DNA of 64,000 nt from Streptomyces sp. NBS 14/10 (lineage in GTDB: Bacteria > Actinomycetota > Actinomycetes > Streptomycetales > Streptomycetaceae), in NCBI RefSeq assembly GCF_002224125.1, contig NZ_NCSM01000004.1, positions 302,130 to 366,129 of the forward strand. Reading direction: 5' to 3'. Both the position numbers and the translations under genes were made by a program. Under the pieces are notes generated by a model. The model was given only the letters and a program-made list of their open reading frames with translations, ran no database searches and had not been told where the DNA came from. This document shows positions 41,040-50,430 of this stretch, one piece after another (within the stretch, counting starts at the first letter, position 1; every line of letters starts with the position of its first letter).

Positions 41040-42707
41040 TCAGATCTTCCTTTGCTGTTCGTGGCGCAGCGAGCGGTAGGCGGCGGCCAGGGCGGCGGTG
41101 GAGGCGTCCAGACCCGGTACGGCGGCGCCCTCGGTGAGTGCCGGCTCGACCCGCTTGGCCAGGACCTTGCCGAGCTCCACGCCCCACTGGTCGAAGGAGT
41201 CGATGTTCCAGATCGCGCCCTGGACGAACACCTTGTGCTCGTACAGCGCGATCAGCTGACCCAGCACCGAGGGGGTCAGCTCGGCGGCCAGGATCGTGGT
41301 GGTGGGCTTGTTGCCGCAGAAGGTGCGGTGCGCGACCTGCTCCTCGGCGATGCCCTCGGCGCGCACCTCCTCCGCCGTCTTGCCGAACGCCAGCGCCTGG
41401 CCCTGGGCGAAGAGATTGGCCATCAGCAGATCGTGCTGGGCGGCCAGCTCGGGGCCGAGCTCCGCCACCGGCCGGGCGAAGCCGATCAGATCGGCCGGTA
41501 TGAGCTTGGTGCCCTGGTGGAGCAGCTGGTAGTAGGCGTGCTGGCCGTTGGTGCCGGGGGTGCCCCAGACCACCGGGCCGGTCTGCCAGTCGACCGGATT
41601 GCCCTCGCGGTCCACCGACTTGCCGTTGGACTCCATGTCCAGCTGCTGCAGATACGCGGTGAACTTCGACAGATAGTGGCTGTACGGCAGCACGGCGTGC
41701 GACTGGGCGTCGAAGAACCCGCCGTACCACACGCCCAGCAGCCCCAGCAGCAGCGGCGCGTTGGCCTCCGCGGGGGCGGTGCGGAAGTGCTCGTCGACCA
41801 GGTGGAAACCGTCCAGCAGCTCGCGGAACCGCTCCGGGCCGATGGCGATCATCAGCGACAGGCCGATGGCGGAGTCGAACGAGTAGCGCCCGCCGACCCA
41901 GTCCCAGAACTCGAACATGTTGGCCGGGTCGATGCCGAACTCCGCCACCTTCTCCGCGTTGGTGGACAGCGCCACGAAGTGCCTGGCCACCGCCTCCTCG
42001 CCGGCGTCGGCGCCGAGACCGGCCAGCAGCCAGCCGCGCGCGGAGGTGGCGTTGGTGATGGTCTCGATCGTGGTGAAGGTCTTCGACGCGACGATGAACA
42101 ACGTCTCGGCCGGGTCCAGATCCCGTACGGCCTCGTGCAGATCGGCGCCGTCCACATTGGACACGAAGCGGACGGCCAACTCCCGCGCGCTGTACGGGCG
42201 CAGCGCCTCGTACGCCATCGCGGGGCCCAGGTCCGAGCCGCCGATGCCGATGTTCACGACGGTACGGATGCGCTCGCCGGTGGCGCCGGTCCACTCGCCC
42301 GAGCGGACCCGCCGCGCGAAGGCCGCCATCTTGTCCAGCACCGCGTGCACGGCCGGGACCACGTTCTCGCCGTCGACCTCGATCACCGCATCGCGCGGGG
42401 TGCGCAGCGCGGTGTGCAGCACCGCTCGCTTCTCGGTGACATTGATCTTCTCGCCACGGAACATCGCGTCCCGCAGCTCAGCGACGCCGCGCGACTTCGC
42501 CAGCTCCGCGAGCAGCCGCAGCGTCTCGTCGGTCACCAGGTGCTTGGAGTAGTCGATATGCAGATCCCCGACCCGCACCACATAGCGGTCGGCGCGTCCG
42601 GCGTCGGCGGCGAACAGATCGCGCAGATGGACCCCCGCGAGCTCCTCGCGGTGCCCCGCGAGCGCGGCCCACTCGGGAAGCCGGTCGAGACGGGCGGGGT
42701 CAGACAT
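41040..42707 (-). CDS. pgi: glucose-6-phosphate isomerase
   Basis: Phosphoglucose isomerase (555 residues), interconverting glucose-6-phosphate and fructose-6-phosphate. Signatures: [18 protein letters not shown] (phosphate binding), [12 protein letters not shown] with the GGR(F/Y)S pattern and catalytic Glu, and [21 protein letters not shown] near the end. It overlaps opcA by eight bases. In this operon it would recycle fructose-6-phosphate into the oxidative branch. Confidence 0.97.
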   Translation of the reverse strand: MSDPARLDRLPEWAALAGHREELAGVHLRDLFAADAGRADRYVVRVGDLHIDYSKHLVTDETLRLLAELAKSRGVAELRDAMFRGEKINVTEKRAVLHTALRTPRDAVIEVDGENVVPAVHAVLDKMAAFARRVRSGEWTGATGERIRTVVNIGIGGSDLGPAMAYEALRPYSARELAVRFVSNVDGADLHEAVRDLDPAETLFIVASKTFTTIETITNATSARGWLLAGLGADAGEEAVARHFVALSTNAEKVAEFGIDPANMFEFWDWVGGRYSFDSAIGLSLMIAIGPERFRELLDGFHLVDEHFRTAPAEANAPLLLGLLGVWYGGFFDAQSHAVLPYSHYLSKFTAYLQQLDMESNGKSVDREGNPVDWQTGPVVWGTPGTNGQHAYYQLLHQGTKLIPADLIGFARPVAELGPELAAQHDLLMANLFAQGQALAFGKTAEEVRAEGIAEEQVAHRTFCGNKPTTTILAAELTPSVLGQLIALYEHKVFVQGAIWNIDSFDQWGVELGKVLAKRVEPALTEGAAVPGLDASTAALAAAYRSLRHEQQRKI

Positions 42708-43677
42708 CCTTCTGCTCCTTCTTCTCAGAAGCGGCGGGGGCCGGTGCGGGCGCCGGCGCCGGGGCGGTGACCCGGGCGCGCAGGGCGGCGGCGTACGCCT
42801 CGTCGGGGTCGAGCCGGCGCAGTTCCTCGGCGATCAGCTCGGCCATGCTGCGCACCTTCAGCGCGAGGGTGCGATTAGGCTGACCCGGAATGGAGAGCGT
42901 GGCCACCGGGCCGTCCGGGCGGTCGATGTGGATGTCCCCGGCGGCGGTGCGCAGCCGGACCCCGGTGACCACCGGGCCGTCGGTGACCACCTGCTCGACC
43001 GGCACCCTCAGCCGGTTGGCGAACCAGCGGGCCAGCAGTTCGGCGCTCGGGTTGTCCGCCTCGCTCTCCACCACCGCCGAGATGACCTCCGTACGGGCCT
43101 GGTCCAGTGCCGCCGCGAGCATGGCCCGCCACGGGGTGAGCCGGGTCCAGGCCAGGTCGGTGTCGCCGGGCGCGTACGAGGCGGCGCGGGCGGCCAGCTG
43201 CTCCAGCGGCTCTTCGACGGCGTACGCGTCGGTGATCCGCCGCTGGGCGAGCGCGCCCAGCGGGTCCTGCGCGGGCCGGGCCGGGGCGTCGACCGGCCAC
43301 CAGACCACGACCGGGGCGTCCGGCAGCAGGAGCGGCAGGACCACCGAGTCCGCGTAGTCCGCGAGTTCGCCGTGCAGCCGCAGCACGACGGTCTCGCCGC
43401 CCCCGGCGTCGCCGCCGACGCGCACCTCGGCGTCGAGGCGGGCGGTGCGCCGCTCGCGCGGGGAGCGGCCGGGCCGCTTGATGACCGCCAGGATGCGCGA
43501 GGGGTGCTCCCGGGAGGCGTCGGCGGCGGCCTTGAGCGCGTCGTAGTGGTTGCCCTCGTCGGTGACGACGACCAGGGTGAGCACCATGCCGACGGCGGGG
43601 CTGCCCGCCGCCCGGCGGGCCTCCACCAGGGCCGCGTTGATCTTGCTCGATGTGGTGTTGGTCAGATCGATGTTCAT
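42700..43677 (-). CDS. opcA: glucose-6-phosphate dehydrogenase assembly protein OpcA
   Basis: OpcA (325 residues), a partner protein needed for assembly or redox control of glucose-6-phosphate dehydrogenase in actinobacteria and cyanobacteria. Recognised by [37 protein letters not shown] and [20 protein letters not shown]. The C-terminus is an Ala/Pro-rich, then charged tail. It overlaps zwf by four bases upstream and pgi by eight downstream. Confidence 0.95.
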   Translation of the reverse strand: MNIDLTNTTSSKINAALVEARRAAGSPAVGMVLTLVVVTDEGNHYDALKAAADASREHPSRILAVIKRPGRSPRERRTARLDAEVRVGGDAGGGETVVLRLHGELADYADSVVLPLLLPDAPVVVWWPVDAPARPAQDPLGALAQRRITDAYAVEEPLEQLAARAASYAPGDTDLAWTRLTPWRAMLAAALDQARTEVISAVVESEADNPSAELLARWFANRLRVPVEQVVTDGPVVTGVRLRTAAGDIHIDRPDGPVATLSIPGQPNRTLALKVRSMAELIAEELRRLDPDEAYAAALRARVTAPAPAPAPAPAASEKKEQKDV

Positions 43678-45215
43678 GGCCGGCGCCAGTTCCGTCCGTC
43701 TCGTGCGAGCATGTCGTCCGCGGCCTGGGGGCCCCAGGTCCCGGCGGTGTACTGCTCGGGTCGCCCGTGGGTGTCCCAGTAGTCCTCCACGGGATCGAGG
43801 ATCTTCCAGGACTCCTCGACCTCCTCCGTGCGCGGGAACAGGTTGGCGTCGCCGAGCAGAACGTCGAGGATCAGCCGCTCGTACGCCTCCGGGCTCTCCT
43901 CCGTGAACGACTCGCCGTATGCGAAGTCCATCGTCACGTCCCGGATCTCCATGGAGGTGCCGGGCACCTTGGAGCCGAACCTGACCGTGATGCCCTCGTC
44001 CGGCTGCACCCGGATGACCAGGGCGTTCTGCCCCAGCTCCTGGGTGTCGGTGGCGTCGAAGGGGGAGTGCGGGGCGCGCTGGAAGACCACCGCGATCTCG
44101 GTCACCCGCCGCCCGAGCCGCTTACCGGTCCGCAGATAGAAGGGCACGCCCGCCCAGCGGCGGTTGTCGACCTCCAGCTTGAGGGCCGCGTAGGTGTCGG
44201 TCCCGGAGTCCGAGGCGATGCCTTCTTCCTCCAGATAGCCCCGCACCAGCTCGCCGCCCTGCCAGCCGGCCGCGTACTGCCCGCGCACCGAGTGCGCACC
44301 GAGGTCGGTGGGGAGCTTGACCGCCTTGAGGACCTTCAGCTTCTCGGCCACCAGCGACTCGGCGTCGAATCCGGCCGGCTCCTCCATCGCGGTCAGCGCG
44401 AGGAGTTGGAGGAGGTGGTTCTGGATGACGTCCCGGGCCGCGCCGATGCCGTCGTAGTAGCCGGCGCGCCCGCCGATGCCGATGTCCTCGGCCATGGTGA
44501 TCTGCACATGGTCGACATACGACCGGTTCCAGATCGGCTCGAACATCTGGTTGGCGAAGCGCAGCGCCAGGATGTTCTGGACGGTCTCCTTGCCCAGGTA
44601 GTGGTCGATGCGGAAGACCTGGTCGGGTGCGAACACCTCGTGGACGACCTGGTTCAGCTCCTCGGCGGAGGCCAGGTCGTGTCCGAAGGGCTTCTCGATG
44701 ACCGCGCGCCGCCAGGACCCCTCGGGCGCGTCGGACAGCCCGTGCCGCTTGAGCTGCCGCACGACGGTGGGGAAGAACTTCGGCGGTACGGAGAGGTAGA
44801 AGGCGAAGTTGCCGCTGGTGCCGCGCGCCGCGTCGAGCTCGTCGACGGTCTCGCGGAGCTGCTTGAACGCCTTGTCGTCGTCGAACTCACCGGGGACGAA
44901 GCGCATGCCCTCGGCGAGCTGCCGCCAGACCTCCTCGCGGAACGGGGTCCGGGCGTGTTCCCTGACCGCGTCATGCACGACCTGGGCGAAGTCCTGGTGT
45001 TCCCAGTCGCGGCGGGCGAAGCCCACGAGGGAGAAGCCTGGCGGCAGCAGACCGCGGTTGGCCAGGTCGTACACGGCGGGCATCAGCTTCTTGCGCGAGA
45101 GGTCGCCGGTGACGCCGAAGATGACCAGACCGGACGGGCCCGCGGTGCGCGGCAGGCGGCGGTCCGCCGGGTCGAGCAGCGGGTTGACCCACTGGCCGGC
45201 TGTGGTTGCCGACAT
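43674..45215 (-). CDS. zwf: glucose-6-phosphate 1-dehydrogenase
   Basis: First enzyme of the oxidative pentose-phosphate route (513 residues), oxidising glucose-6-phosphate to 6-phosphogluconolactone. NADP-binding GVTGDLSRKKLMPAVYDLA near residue 35 and active-site RIDHYLGKE with the catalytic histidine are intact; RTGKRLGRRVTEIAV is also typical. It starts seven bases after the transaldolase stop, and its stop overlaps opcA. No lactonase (pgl) gene is adjacent. Confidence 0.97.
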   Translation of the reverse strand: MSATTAGQWVNPLLDPADRRLPRTAGPSGLVIFGVTGDLSRKKLMPAVYDLANRGLLPPGFSLVGFARRDWEHQDFAQVVHDAVREHARTPFREEVWRQLAEGMRFVPGEFDDDKAFKQLRETVDELDAARGTSGNFAFYLSVPPKFFPTVVRQLKRHGLSDAPEGSWRRAVIEKPFGHDLASAEELNQVVHEVFAPDQVFRIDHYLGKETVQNILALRFANQMFEPIWNRSYVDHVQITMAEDIGIGGRAGYYDGIGAARDVIQNHLLQLLALTAMEEPAGFDAESLVAEKLKVLKAVKLPTDLGAHSVRGQYAAGWQGGELVRGYLEEEGIASDSGTDTYAALKLEVDNRRWAGVPFYLRTGKRLGRRVTEIAVVFQRAPHSPFDATDTQELGQNALVIRVQPDEGITVRFGSKVPGTSMEIRDVTMDFAYGESFTEESPEAYERLILDVLLGDANLFPRTEEVEESWKILDPVEDYWDTHGRPEQYTAGTWGPQAADDMLARDGRNWRRP

Positions 45216-45221
45216 GGTTGT

Positions 45222-46340
45222 TCACGCCTCCTTGGGCGCCAGGCGCCGGAGTTCGGCTTCGGTGGAGGTGAGCAGGTCCAGCCAGGCCTGCTCGAACTTC
45301 TGGACGCCCTCGTCCTCCAGAAGCCGGACGACCTCGTCGTACGAGACGCCCAGCGCGGCCAGTTCGTCGAGGACTGCCTGGGCGTCCTGGTAGCTGCCGC
45401 GGACGGTGTCGCCGGTGATCTCGCCGTGGTCGGCGGTGGCCGCCAGGGTGGCCTCGGGCATGGTGTTGACCGTGTCGGGGGCGACCAGTTCGGTGACGTA
45501 CAGGGTGTCGGGGAGGGCGGGGTCCTTGACGCCGGTCGAGGCCCACAGCGGACGCTGCTTGTTGGCTCCCGCCTCCTCCAGGGACCGCCACCGCTCGCCG
45601 GCGAAGGCCTCCTCGTACGCCTGGTAGGCGAGGCGGGCGTTGGCGAGGGCGGCCCGGCTCTTGAGGGCCTTCGCGGCCTCGGTGCCGAGCTTGTCGAGGC
45701 GCTTGTCGATCTCGGTGTCCACACGGGAGACGAAGAAGGACGCCACCGAGTGGATCTCCGACAGGTCCAAACCCGCCGCCCGGGCCTGCTCCAGACCGGC
45801 CAGATAGGCGTCGATCACGGCCTTGTAGCGGTCGAGCGAGAAGATCAGCGTGACATTCACGCTGATGCCGGCGCCGATGACCTCGGTGATCGCGGGGAGC
45901 CCGGCCTCGGTGGCCGGGATCTTGATCAGGGTGTTGGGGCGGTCGACGAGCCAGGCGAGCTGCTTGGCCTCGGCGACGGTGGCGGCGGTGCGGTGGGCGA
46001 GCCGCGGGTCGACCTCGATGGACACCCGGCCGTCCCGGCCGCCGGTGGAGTCGAACAGCGGGCGCAGGACGTCCGCGGCGTCCCGTACATCGGCGGTGGT
46101 GACCATGCGGATGGCCTCGTCCACGGTCACCCCGCGGGTGGCCAGGTCGCGGAGCTGGTCCTCATAGCCGTCGCCGCCGGAGATCGCCTTCTGGAAGATC
46201 GACGGATTGGTGGTGACCCCGACCACATGGCTTCGGTCGATCAGCTCGGCCAGGTTGCCGGAGGCGATGCGCCCCCGAGACAGGTCGTCGAGCCAGATTG
46301 CGACGCCTTCGTCGGCCAGGCGCTTGAGTGCATCAGTCAT
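45222..46340 (-). CDS. tal: transaldolase
   Basis: Transaldolase of the actinobacterial ~370-residue class, moving a dihydroxyacetone unit between sugar phosphates. [13 protein letters not shown] near the N-terminus and the Schiff-base lysine in [11 protein letters not shown] are clear; [15 protein letters not shown] completes the barrel core. It is the first gene of the operon. As I recall, transketolase usually lies upstream of tal in streptomycetes, but here a serpin gene diverges instead. Confidence 0.97.
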   Translation of the reverse strand: MTDALKRLADEGVAIWLDDLSRGRIASGNLAELIDRSHVVGVTTNPSIFQKAISGGDGYEDQLRDLATRGVTVDEAIRMVTTADVRDAADVLRPLFDSTGGRDGRVSIEVDPRLAHRTAATVAEAKQLAWLVDRPNTLIKIPATEAGLPAITEVIGAGISVNVTLIFSLDRYKAVIDAYLAGLEQARAAGLDLSEIHSVASFFVSRVDTEIDKRLDKLGTEAAKALKSRAALANARLAYQAYEEAFAGERWRSLEEAGANKQRPLWASTGVKDPALPDTLYVTELVAPDTVNTMPEATLAATADHGEITGDTVRGSYQDAQAVLDELAALGVSYDEVVRLLEDEGVQKFEQAWLDLLTSTEAELRRLAPKEA

Positions 46341-46390
46341 TGTCTATCGGTCCGCTTCTTCCGCTGGATCGCATGCGTATGGGCCCGATC

Positions 46391-46418
46391 CCTTTATGTT
46401 TAGCTATGAAACATTCAA
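46391..46418 (-). promoter_or_regulatory. AT-rich promoter candidate for the pentose-phosphate operon
   Basis: On the minus strand TTGAAT (46418-46413), 16 bases, TAAAGG (46396-46391), 50 bases upstream of the tal ATG. This is the most AT-rich stretch of the neighbourhood, and the only plausible -35/-10 pair I found there. Confidence 0.4.
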
Positions 46419-46491
46419 CAGAACGAGAGGCTCGCCGCCCCTATTCCGGAGGCCCGTGTGATCTGACGCACTGGAGATCGTTAAGGTGATT

Positions 46492-46534
46492 CGCAGGACA
46501 CAGGGGCGCAGGACACAGGGTCGCAGGACACGGG
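46492..46534. repeat. three 15-bp tandem repeats in the serpin leader
   Basis: CGCAGGACACAGGG occurs at 46492-46505 and 46507-46520, then CGCAGGACACGGG at 46522-46534, ending eight bases before the serpin ATG. The last copy runs into the GGGGGAG ribosome site, so copy number sets the distance between upstream signals and the start. Confidence 0.75.
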
Positions 46535-46541
46535 GGAGAAC

Positions 46542-47762
46542 ATGGTCACCGAGGACGCCACGGCGGCGCGTGCCGTCAACGCGATGACGGCGAACTGGGC
46601 GCGGGAAGCGGTGCACGGGCGCGGCACGGTCCTCACCGCGGCCGGCGTCTGGCCGGCCCTCGCCCTGCTCGCCGACGGCGCCGATGGCCCGGCCCGGCGC
46701 GAGCTGGAAGAGGCCCTGGGGATCGGCGCGGAAACCGCGCTCGCCCAGGGCCGGAATCTGCTCGCCGCGCTGGGCGAGCTGCCGGGTGTCGACGCGGCCC
46801 TCGGGCTGTGGACCCGTGAGGAGCTGCCGCTGCGCCCCGAGTGGCTGAGCCGGCTCCCCCTGGAGACCCACGGCGCCCTCACCGGCGATGTGGAGGCCGA
46901 CCTCGAGCGGATGAACGCCTGGGCGGCGCGCCACACCGACGGCATGATCGACAAGATGCCCCCCGTGGTCGACCCGAACACGCTGCTGGTGCTGGCCACG
47001 GCCCTGGTCGTACGGACCACCTGGCGACGGCCGTTCGACCCCTCCGTGACGGTCCCGCGCCACGGCCCCTGGGCCGGGCGCACGCTGGCCGGCCTGTTCC
47101 GCAGCGGCCATCTGTCGGACGAGATCGCCGTCGCGCACACCCCCGAAGGCCCGCTGACCGTGCTGCGGGTCGAGGGGGACAGCGGCCTGGACGTACATCT
47201 GCTCCTCGGCGCGGAGGGCGACGCGGGCGGGCAGGTGCTGTCGGCGGGCGTGGCGTCGCTCGGCGGGGCGTACCCGACGACGGCGGGCGAGGCTCTTTCG
47301 CCCGGCGCCCCCGGCCCCGGCCTGGCCGTCGAGACCGTGGCGAGCTGGGACGGGGCGCCCGTGCTGCGGGTGGAATCGGTGCCCTTCACCGTGGACGGCG
47401 ACCACGATCTGCTCGACCACGCGCCGCTGTTCGGGCTTCGCTCCGCGCAGAACGCCTCGCACGGCCACTTCCCGGGGATCAGCGCCGCGCCGCTGGCGAT
47501 CTCGGCGGCGAAGCAGAGCGCGACGGCGACCTTCGGCGCCCTCGGCTTCCGGGCCGCCGCGGTGACCGCGATGGCCGCGGCGCCCGGCGGTGTGCCGCCG
47601 ACGCCTCCGCACCGGGCGCAACTGGTCCACGCCCGCTTCGACCGGCCCTTCGGCTTTCTCGCCGTGCACCGGGCCTCCGGACTGGTGCTGATGGCCGGCT
47701 GGGTCGGCGAACCGGAAGAGTACCGGGACCGGCTCCTGCCGGGGATGCACATCAGCCGCTGA
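46542..47762 (+). CDS. serpin-family serine protease inhibitor
   Basis: Bacterial serpin (406 residues), a suicide inhibitor that traps proteases by inserting its reactive loop. Support: the N-terminal helix pattern, LATALVVRTTWRRPFD (strand 3A region), the hinge-like GALGFRAAAVTAMAA (residues about 328-342), and the closing signature FDRPFGFLAVHRASGLVLMAGW. No signal peptide is present, so it would act in the cytosol, unlike most animal serpins. The cleavage residue in the loop cannot be fixed by eye. ATG 46542 follows GGGGGAG. The gene diverges from the tal operon; no protease is adjacent, the nearest being the secreted enzyme at 54145. Confidence 0.82.
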   Translation: MVTEDATAARAVNAMTANWAREAVHGRGTVLTAAGVWPALALLADGADGPARRELEEALGIGAETALAQGRNLLAALGELPGVDAALGLWTREELPLRPEWLSRLPLETHGALTGDVEADLERMNAWAARHTDGMIDKMPPVVDPNTLLVLATALVVRTTWRRPFDPSVTVPRHGPWAGRTLAGLFRSGHLSDEIAVAHTPEGPLTVLRVEGDSGLDVHLLLGAEGDAGGQVLSAGVASLGGAYPTTAGEALSPGAPGPGLAVETVASWDGAPVLRVESVPFTVDGDHDLLDHAPLFGLRSAQNASHGHFPGISAAPLAISAAKQSATATFGALGFRAAAVTAMAAAPGGVPPTPPHRAQLVHARFDRPFGFLAVHRASGLVLMAGWVGEPEEYRDRLLPGMHISR

Positions 47763-47819
47763 GCGCCTGCGGGGTGTGCGCGGTGCGGGAGGGGTCCGCG
47801 CAGGTGGCAGTATCGGGGG

Positions 47820-48521
47820 ATGACGACACGGATCATTGCCGCGTGCGACGGGGCGTCGAAGGGCAACCCCGGGCCCGCTGCCTGGGCATGGGTCATGGCG
47901 GGGGCCGACGGCGCGGTGGCGCGATGGGAGGCCGGGCCGCTGGGCACCGCCACCAACAACGTGGCCGAACTGACCGCGCTCATGCGCCTGTTGGAGTCCA
48001 CCGACCCGGCGGTGCCGCTCGAGGTGCGGATGGACTCGCAGTACGCGATGAAGGCGGTCACCACCTGGCTGCCGGGATGGCGCAGAAAGGGCTGGAAGAC
48101 CGCCTCGGGCAGCCCGGTGGCCAACCGCGATCTCGTGGTGCGCATCGACGAGCTGCTGGGCGGCCGGGACGTGGAGTTCGTGTACGTGGCGGCCCACCAG
48201 GTGGGCGGCGACCCGTTCAACGCGGCCGCGGACCAAGCGGCCAGCGATACGGCCCGCTCCCAGCAGGCCATCGGCAGCTCCCTCGGCTCGGCCCTGCCCG
48301 AGCCCCAGGCCCCGACCGGGAACGGCGGCAAGCAGGCGACGAAGGGTAAGGGGAACGGGACCGGGGCGCGGCGCGGGAGCGGCGCCCGCTCGGGCGGCTC
48401 GATCGCGGCGAAGTTCCCCGGCCGCTGCCGCTGCGGAGCCCCGTACGCGAAGGGGGAGACCATCAAGAAGAACCCCGACGGCTGGGGCCACCCTGCCTGC
48501 GCCATCGCCGCCGCGGACTGA
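47820..48521 (+). CDS. RNase HI with C-terminal cysteine-rich zinc-ribbon-like tail
   Basis: Ribonuclease HI-type enzyme (233 residues), cutting RNA in RNA-DNA hybrids. Residues 1-145 hold the catalytic set: Asp10 (CDGASKGNPGP), Glu50 (NNVAELTAL), Asp72 (MDSQYA), His126 and Asp138 (NAAADQA). A Gly/Lys-rich linker (about 155-200) leads to a tail with CRCGAPYAKGE and GHPAC, likely a metal-binding nucleic-acid-contact module. This fused tail is not part of classical RnhA. ATG 47820 follows GGGGG directly; CAGTAT (47808-47813) may be a -10 box, making a very short or absent leader. Confidence 0.88.
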   Translation: MTTRIIAACDGASKGNPGPAAWAWVMAGADGAVARWEAGPLGTATNNVAELTALMRLLESTDPAVPLEVRMDSQYAMKAVTTWLPGWRRKGWKTASGSPVANRDLVVRIDELLGGRDVEFVYVAAHQVGGDPFNAAADQAASDTARSQQAIGSSLGSALPEPQAPTGNGGKQATKGKGNGTGARRGSGARSGGSIAAKFPGRCRCGAPYAKGETIKKNPDGWGHPACAIAAAD

Positions 48522-48522
48522 C

Positions 48523-48543
48523 CCGCGGCCGTCCCCTCCGCGG
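48523..48543. terminator. GC hairpin between RNase H and Lrp genes
   Basis: CCGCGG (48523-48528) / CCGCGG (48538-48543) with a 9-base loop, in the convergent gap just after the RNase H stop. Overlapping alternative pairings with the next GCGGGGCC are possible. Confidence 0.4.
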
Positions 48544-48580
48544 CCCGCGGGGCCGGCAGCGACTCCTCAGGCGTCCGCCG

Positions 48581-49021
48581 TCAGGCGTCTCTCGTCCAGG
48601 AGCCCAGCACCATCAGCGTCTTGGTGCCGGTGACCTGCCCCGCGCGCCGCAGCCCGTCGATCACCTGCTGCAGATGCTCGATGTCCCGCACCCGGACATG
48701 CACCAGCGCGTCGGGATCGCCCGCGATCGTGAAGACCGCCTGGACCTCGGGCACCTCGTACGCGGTGCGGACGATCTCCCCGACAGGAGTGGTCCCCGTG
48801 TACGACAGCTCCACGAACGCCTCGATGCCGCGGCCCAGTTTGGCGTGATCGACCTGCACCGTGAAGCCCTTGATCACGCCGCTGTCCCGCAGCCGGTCCA
48901 CCCGGCGCTTGACCGCCGCCACCGACAGCCCGACCGCGGGCGCCATCTCGGAGAAGGTGCGCCGCCCGTCCTCCCGGAGCATCCGCAGCAACTGGCGGTC
49001 CACATCGTCGATCTCAGTCAT
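48581..49021 (-). CDS. Lrp/AsnC-family transcriptional regulator
   Basis: Leucine-responsive-type regulator, 146 residues. The N-terminal helix-turn-helix (DVDRQLLRMLREDGRRTFSEMAPAVGLS-type, about 5-55) has VAAVKRRVDRLRDSGVI as recognition helix. The C-terminal RAM domain has FVELSYT, VFTIAGDPDALVHVRVRDIEHLQQVIDGL. ATG 49021 is preferred because it gives the standard MTEIDDVD start; the frame upstream is open but rich in non-family residues. It diverges from an acyl-CoA dehydrogenase with palindromes between them, so it probably controls that gene. The ligand is presumably an amino acid or its acyl-CoA product. Confidence 0.9.
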   Translation of the reverse strand: MTEIDDVDRQLLRMLREDGRRTFSEMAPAVGLSVAAVKRRVDRLRDSGVIKGFTVQVDHAKLGRGIEAFVELSYTGTTPVGEIVRTAYEVPEVQAVFTIAGDPDALVHVRVRDIEHLQQVIDGLRRAGQVTGTKTLMVLGSWTRDA

Positions 49022-49062
49022 CCAGGCCCCCGCTTCGGCTCGATAAAACAGCACCCCACGCG

Positions 49063-49138
49063 CAAGCAAAACTGTCCGAACAGCCTGCTTGTGGAAATAT
49101 TTTGCGTCTTGCACCCGACTTCTCACAAGGTCCTTGTG
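49063..49138. promoter_or_regulatory. Lrp-type operator region
   Basis: Contains the perfect palindrome CACAAGG-T-CCTTGTG (49124-49138) and the wider inverted pair CAAGCA (49063-49068) / TGCTTG (49086-49091), with the AT-rich ATATTTTGC between them. Several spaced sites in an AT-rich divergent region are typical for Lrp/AsnC proteins. Confidence 0.55.
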
Positions 49139-49203
49139 GCGTACGGCCTCGTATTGCTGTCCTGAGCGCGCCCGTCCACCCGTACGCGCCCAGGAGCATC
49201 GTC

Positions 49204-50343
49204 ATGACCGTCGACCGCCTGCTGCCCACCCGGGAGGCCGAGGACCTGCTGGACCTCGTCCGCGACATCGCCGACAAGGAACTCTCCCCCCGCGTCGACG
49301 GACATGAACGCGCCGAGACCTATCCGCAGGGCCTGTTCGCCCTGCTCGGCGAGGCGGGCCTGCTGGGTCTGCCGTACCCGGAGCAGTACGGCGGGGGCGA
49401 GCAGCCCTATGAGGTCTATCTCCAGGCCCTGGAGGAACTGGCCGCGCGCTGGGCGGCCGTCGCCGTCGCGGTGAGCGTCCACACCCTCGCCGCCTTCCCC
49501 CTTCTCACCTTCGGCACCGACGCCCAGCGCGGCCGCTGGGCGGACGACATCCTCAGCGGCCGGCTCATCGGCGGATACAGCCTCTCCGAACCGCAGGCCG
49601 GCTCGGACGCCGCGGCCCTGACCTGCCGGGCCGACAAGGACGCCGACGGCTACCGGATCAACGGCGCCAAGGCCTGGATCACCCACGGCGGCGAAGCCGG
49701 GTTCTACGCCCTCTTCGCCCGCACCTCCCCGGGCAGCGACGGCATCTCCTGCTTCCTCGCCCCCGGACACACCGACGGCCTCACCTTCGGCCGGCCCGAG
49801 GAGAAGATGGGCCTGCACGCCATCCCCACCACGGCCGCCTTCTGGGACAACGCCCTGCTCGACCCCGACCGGCTCATCGGACGGGAAGGGCAAGGGCTGC
49901 AGATCGCCTTCAGCGCCCTGGACTCCGGCCGGCTCGGCATCGCCGCGTGCGCCACCGGACTGGCCCAGGCCGCCCTGGACGCCGCGGTCGCCTACGCCCG
50001 TGAACGCACCGCGTTCGGCCGGAAGATCATCGACCACCAAGGGCTCGGCTTCCTGCTGGCGGACATGGCCGCCGCCGTCGACTCCGCGCGCGCCACCTAC
50101 CTCGACGCCGCCCGCCGCCGCGACGCGGGACGCCCGTACAGCCGGCAGGCCAGCGTGGCCAAGCTCATCGCCACCGACGCCGCCATGAAGGTCACCACCG
50201 ACGCGGTCCAGGTCTTCGGCGGCTACGGATACACCCGCGACTATCCCGTCGAGCGCTATATGCGCGAGGCCAAGATCATGCAGATATTCGAGGGCACCAA
50301 CCAGATCCAGCGCCTGGTCATCAGCCGCCGACTCGCCGACTGA
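49204..50343 (+). CDS. acyl-CoA dehydrogenase
   Basis: FAD-dependent acyl-CoA dehydrogenase (379 residues), introducing a 2,3-double bond in an acyl-CoA and passing electrons to ETF. Signatures: GGYSLSEPQAGSDAAAL (FAD/substrate loop), INGAKAWITHGGEA, RTAFGRKIIDHQGLGFLLADMA, and QVFGGYGYTRDYPVERYMREAKIMQIFEGTNQIQ with the catalytic Glu of EGTNQIQ. AGGAG precedes ATG 49204. Its divergent Lrp regulator hints at branched-chain amino acid breakdown (isovaleryl- or isobutyryl-CoA), but chain specificity cannot be read. Confidence 0.93.
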   Translation: MTVDRLLPTREAEDLLDLVRDIADKELSPRVDGHERAETYPQGLFALLGEAGLLGLPYPEQYGGGEQPYEVYLQALEELAARWAAVAVAVSVHTLAAFPLLTFGTDAQRGRWADDILSGRLIGGYSLSEPQAGSDAAALTCRADKDADGYRINGAKAWITHGGEAGFYALFARTSPGSDGISCFLAPGHTDGLTFGRPEEKMGLHAIPTTAAFWDNALLDPDRLIGREGQGLQIAFSALDSGRLGIAACATGLAQAALDAAVAYARERTAFGRKIIDHQGLGFLLADMAAAVDSARATYLDAARRRDAGRPYSRQASVAKLIATDAAMKVTTDAVQVFGGYGYTRDYPVERYMREAKIMQIFEGTNQIQRLVISRRLAD

Positions 50344-50430
50344 CCCGCGCCCTCCGGCTCGCGCCGCCCCCGGCGCCGGGAGGGGCGGCGCGATCTGCGG
50401 GACGGACCCGCGCGGACTACCGTTGAGGCG

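Noticed and set aside
46391..46541. A transketolase fragment upstream of tal
   Set aside because: Both strands of the 200-base gap were read; no transketolase-like coding is present.
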